Shown here piece after piece: positions 62,607-64,000 of a DNA stretch of 64,000 nt. This DNA comes from Nocardioides flavescens. GTDB lineage: Bacteria > Actinomycetota > Actinomycetes > Propionibacteriales > Nocardioidaceae. The position numbers were made by a program, and so were the translations under genes. The stretch covers positions 216,325-280,324 of the forward strand of contig NZ_WUEK01000006.1 of assembly GCF_009823805.1 (NCBI RefSeq). Reading direction: 5' to 3'. Every line of letters begins with the position of its first letter. Positions within the stretch are counted from its first letter, which is position 1. Under the pieces are notes generated by a model that ran no database searches, was not told the origin of the DNA, and was given only the letters and a program-made list of their open reading frames with translations.

Positions 62607-63215
62607 ATGCGCCTGCTCCTCGTCGCGGCGGCGGTCCTCGCCGCGCTCATCGCCGGCCCGACGCCGAGCTCCGACGCCGCGCCCGCTCCCGGTCCGGGAC
62701 CGAGCGCCGACGCGCTGGCGGCGTACCCCCTCGAGCCGTTCGCGACCTACCAGCCCCAGACGACCTGCACGAAGCGACCCAAGCCCGGCACCGTCGCGCT
62801 CGGCACCTGGCTGGTCGCGACGTACGGCGGTGGCGGCGGAGCGGTCAACCGGGCCTGCAGCAAGACCTCGACGTCCGAGCACCAGGACGGCCGGGCGATC
62901 GACTGGACGCTGTCGGCCGCCGACCCGGCCGACCGGGCCCGGGCCCAGTCGTTCCTCGACGCGGCGTTCGCACCCGACGCGAGCGGGGAGCCCGCCGCGC
63001 TGGCCCGACGGATGGGGCTGATGTACGTCATCTGGGCCGACCGGATGTACGCCGCGTGGAACGGCTTCGCGCCCGAGCCCTACCTGTCGTCGTCGTGCCG
63101 CTCACGCAAGAAGTGCTCGGTCACGCTGCGCCACCGCGACCACGTGCACCTCTCGCTCTCGCGCCCCGGCGCCCGCGGGCAGACGTCGTTCTACCTCGCG
63201 CTCGCCGCTGGGTGA
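62607..63215 (+). CDS. Exported M15-like zinc peptidase-fold protein
   Basis: 202 residues with a signal peptide (cleavage near SSDAAPA). The zinc motif of the LAS/M15 group is visible: SEHQDGRAID (His-x6-Asp) and HRDHVHLSL (His-x-His). Members cut D-Ala links in peptidoglycan or related substrates; this one lacks a recognisable wall-binding domain. Two cysteine pairs are likely (TTCT, RACS; SSCRSRKKCS). Confidence 0.72.
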   Translation: MRLLLVAAAVLAALIAGPTPSSDAAPAPGPGPSADALAAYPLEPFATYQPQTTCTKRPKPGTVALGTWLVATYGGGGGAVNRACSKTSTSEHQDGRAIDWTLSAADPADRARAQSFLDAAFAPDASGEPAALARRMGLMYVIWADRMYAAWNGFAPEPYLSSSCRSRKKCSVTLRHRDHVHLSLSRPGARGQTSFYLALAAG

Positions 63216-63229
63216 GGTGCGTGACGAGA

Positions 63230-63296
63230 GTGGTTTCGAGACAGGAATTCGTCCTTCCTCAACCACCGGAACGGCGGTTGAGGAGGTCGCGCTAGC
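63230..63296. repeat. Family A pair truncated by an insertion sequence
   Basis: The first unit is complete (stem AGGAA-TTC-GTCCT, one mismatch). The second breaks off after GGTCGCGCTAGC, without its GTCTCGAAACC end; the IS begins there. Confidence 0.85.
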
Positions 63297-64000
63297 TGTG
63301 ATGTCCAGGCACGTTGGTCGAGATCGTGCGACGACACGATCTGATGCCGTAGATAGGTGAAGACCCCCTGTTGTGAAGTGGAGCTGTCTAGGCCAAACCG
63401 CTTCACCAACAGGAGGTCTTCATGCCCCACGCTATCCACCCCAACGCTGCGCTGACCCCGCCGGCACGGCTCAAGCTGGCCCGCCTGATCATCGACGAGG
63501 GCTGGGACATCGCCCGAGCCGCCGAGCGCTACGACGTCTCGTGGCGCACCGCGAAGAAGTGGGCCGAGCGCTACGCACGCGAGGGCGTCGACGGGATGCG
63601 TGATCGCAGCTCCGCACGCCACACCCAACCCAAGCGGACCCCACGACCGGTGGTCCGCAAGATCGTTCACCTACGCCTCAAGCACCGCCTCGGACCCGTC
63701 GAGATCGGTCACCGGCTCGCGATGCCGGCCTCGACCGTGCACGCAGTCCTCGTGCGATGCCGCCTGAACCGGCTCACCCACCTCGACCGCGTCACCGGTG
63801 AACCGATCCGCCGCTACGAGCACGCCTACCCCGGTTCGATGCTGCACGTCGACGTCAAGAAACTCGCCCGTGTCCCCGACGGCGGCGGATGGCGCTACGT
63901 CGGCAAACAACAAGGCACCAAGAACACCCGCACCAAGACCAACACCAGCAGACGCGGCACCTGCTACCTGCACACCGTCATCGACGACCACTCCAGAGTG
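63297..64000 (+). mobile_element. IS481-family-like insertion sequence, left part
   Basis: Begins at TGTGATGTCCAGGCACG, the TGT end expected for this family, contains an insulating hairpin (AGATCGTG ... CACGATCT at 63321-63342) and the transposase gene. The right end is outside the window, so target duplication cannot be checked. Confidence 0.8.
63422..64000 (+). CDS. IS481-family transposase, partial
   Basis: 193 codons from ATG 63422 (AGGAGGT upstream) to the window edge. An N-terminal helix-turn-helix (LARLIIDEGWDIARAAERYD followed by VSWRTAKKWAERY), a second HTH (PASTVHAVLVRC), then the start of the DDE core: GSMLHVDVKKL gives the first Asp, and VIDDHSRV the second. About 120 residues of a normal ~320-residue protein are missing only because the window ends. 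Confidence 0.88.
   Translation, partial: MPHAIHPNAALTPPARLKLARLIIDEGWDIARAAERYDVSWRTAKKWAERYAREGVDGMRDRSSARHTQPKRTPRPVVRKIVHLRLKHRLGPVEIGHRLAMPASTVHAVLVRCRLNRLTHLDRVTGEPIRRYEHAYPGSMLHVDVKKLARVPDGGGWRYVGKQQGTKNTRTKTNTSRRGTCYLHTVIDDHSRV

Noticed and set aside
63373..63603. Separate small gene in the IS element
   Set aside because: It is a shifted frame of the transposase with no family features.

Overview
The window is chromosomal DNA of a high-GC Gram-positive actinobacterium, most likely a Nocardioides or close relative. The GC content is very high, GTG starts are frequent, and the gene order tRNA-Thr, tRNA-Met, rpmG, hadA, hadB ... tRNA-Trp, secE, nusG, rplK, rplA ... rplJ, rplL ... rpoB, rpoC is the actinobacterial one. 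The mce operon, MptB/GT87-type mannosyltransferases, SerC and RpoB/RpoC sequences all resemble actinobacterial homologues. The genus is an inference from gene content and from the dispersed 'GGTTTCGAGAC ... CTCAACCACC' repeats; no 16S gene is present.

Layout. 1-11500: the N-terminal end of an ECF sigma factor, a secreted repeat protein, a metallophosphoesterase, polyprenol-sugar mannosyltransferases and a glycosyltransferase, an RDD membrane protein, a YdeP/FdhF-type molybdoenzyme, a pirin and a Tag glycosylase. 11580-22646: translation and transcription core (three tRNAs, rpmG, hadAB, murB, secE, nusG, rplKA, rplJL) interrupted by aspC-add, a DUF1684 protein and a 2-hydroxyacid dehydrogenase. 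22901-34346: a ten-gene, almost gapless mce lipid-import operon with its own MlaF-type ATPase, two MlaE permeases, MceA-F, and two Mce-associated membrane proteins, the last with a degenerate J-domain. 34621-42223: rpoB and rpoC, separated by a structured repeat, then a strong terminator. 42441-63215: accessory and metabolic genes: XRE/SDR pair, a menaquinone-reductase-like flavoprotein, acyltransferase, tandem Nudix, a transhydrogenase plus D-2-hydroxyacid dehydrogenase pair, a methyltransferase, TetR/NmrA divergent pair, topoisomerase IB plus macrodomain, a Tat-exported PhoX phosphatase behind a PHO box, serC, GNAT, an L7/L12-like small protein and an M15-like exported peptidase. 63297-64000: the left end of an IS481-like element that runs off the window.

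The most unusual signal is non-coding. About a dozen intergenic loci carry copies of a ~39-nt hairpin unit, often in inverted pairs; the outer arms are conserved while the inner stems differ in sequence but stay self-complementary, which is covariation. One copy sits between rpoB and rpoC, one diverged copy is inside a coding region, and one is cut by the IS element. A second, unrelated hairpin family occurs three times in 210 bp at 52344-52551. A third recurrent signal is a TANNNT-like -10 element ending 6-7 nt before the start codon of about 17 genes, the signature of leaderless transcription.
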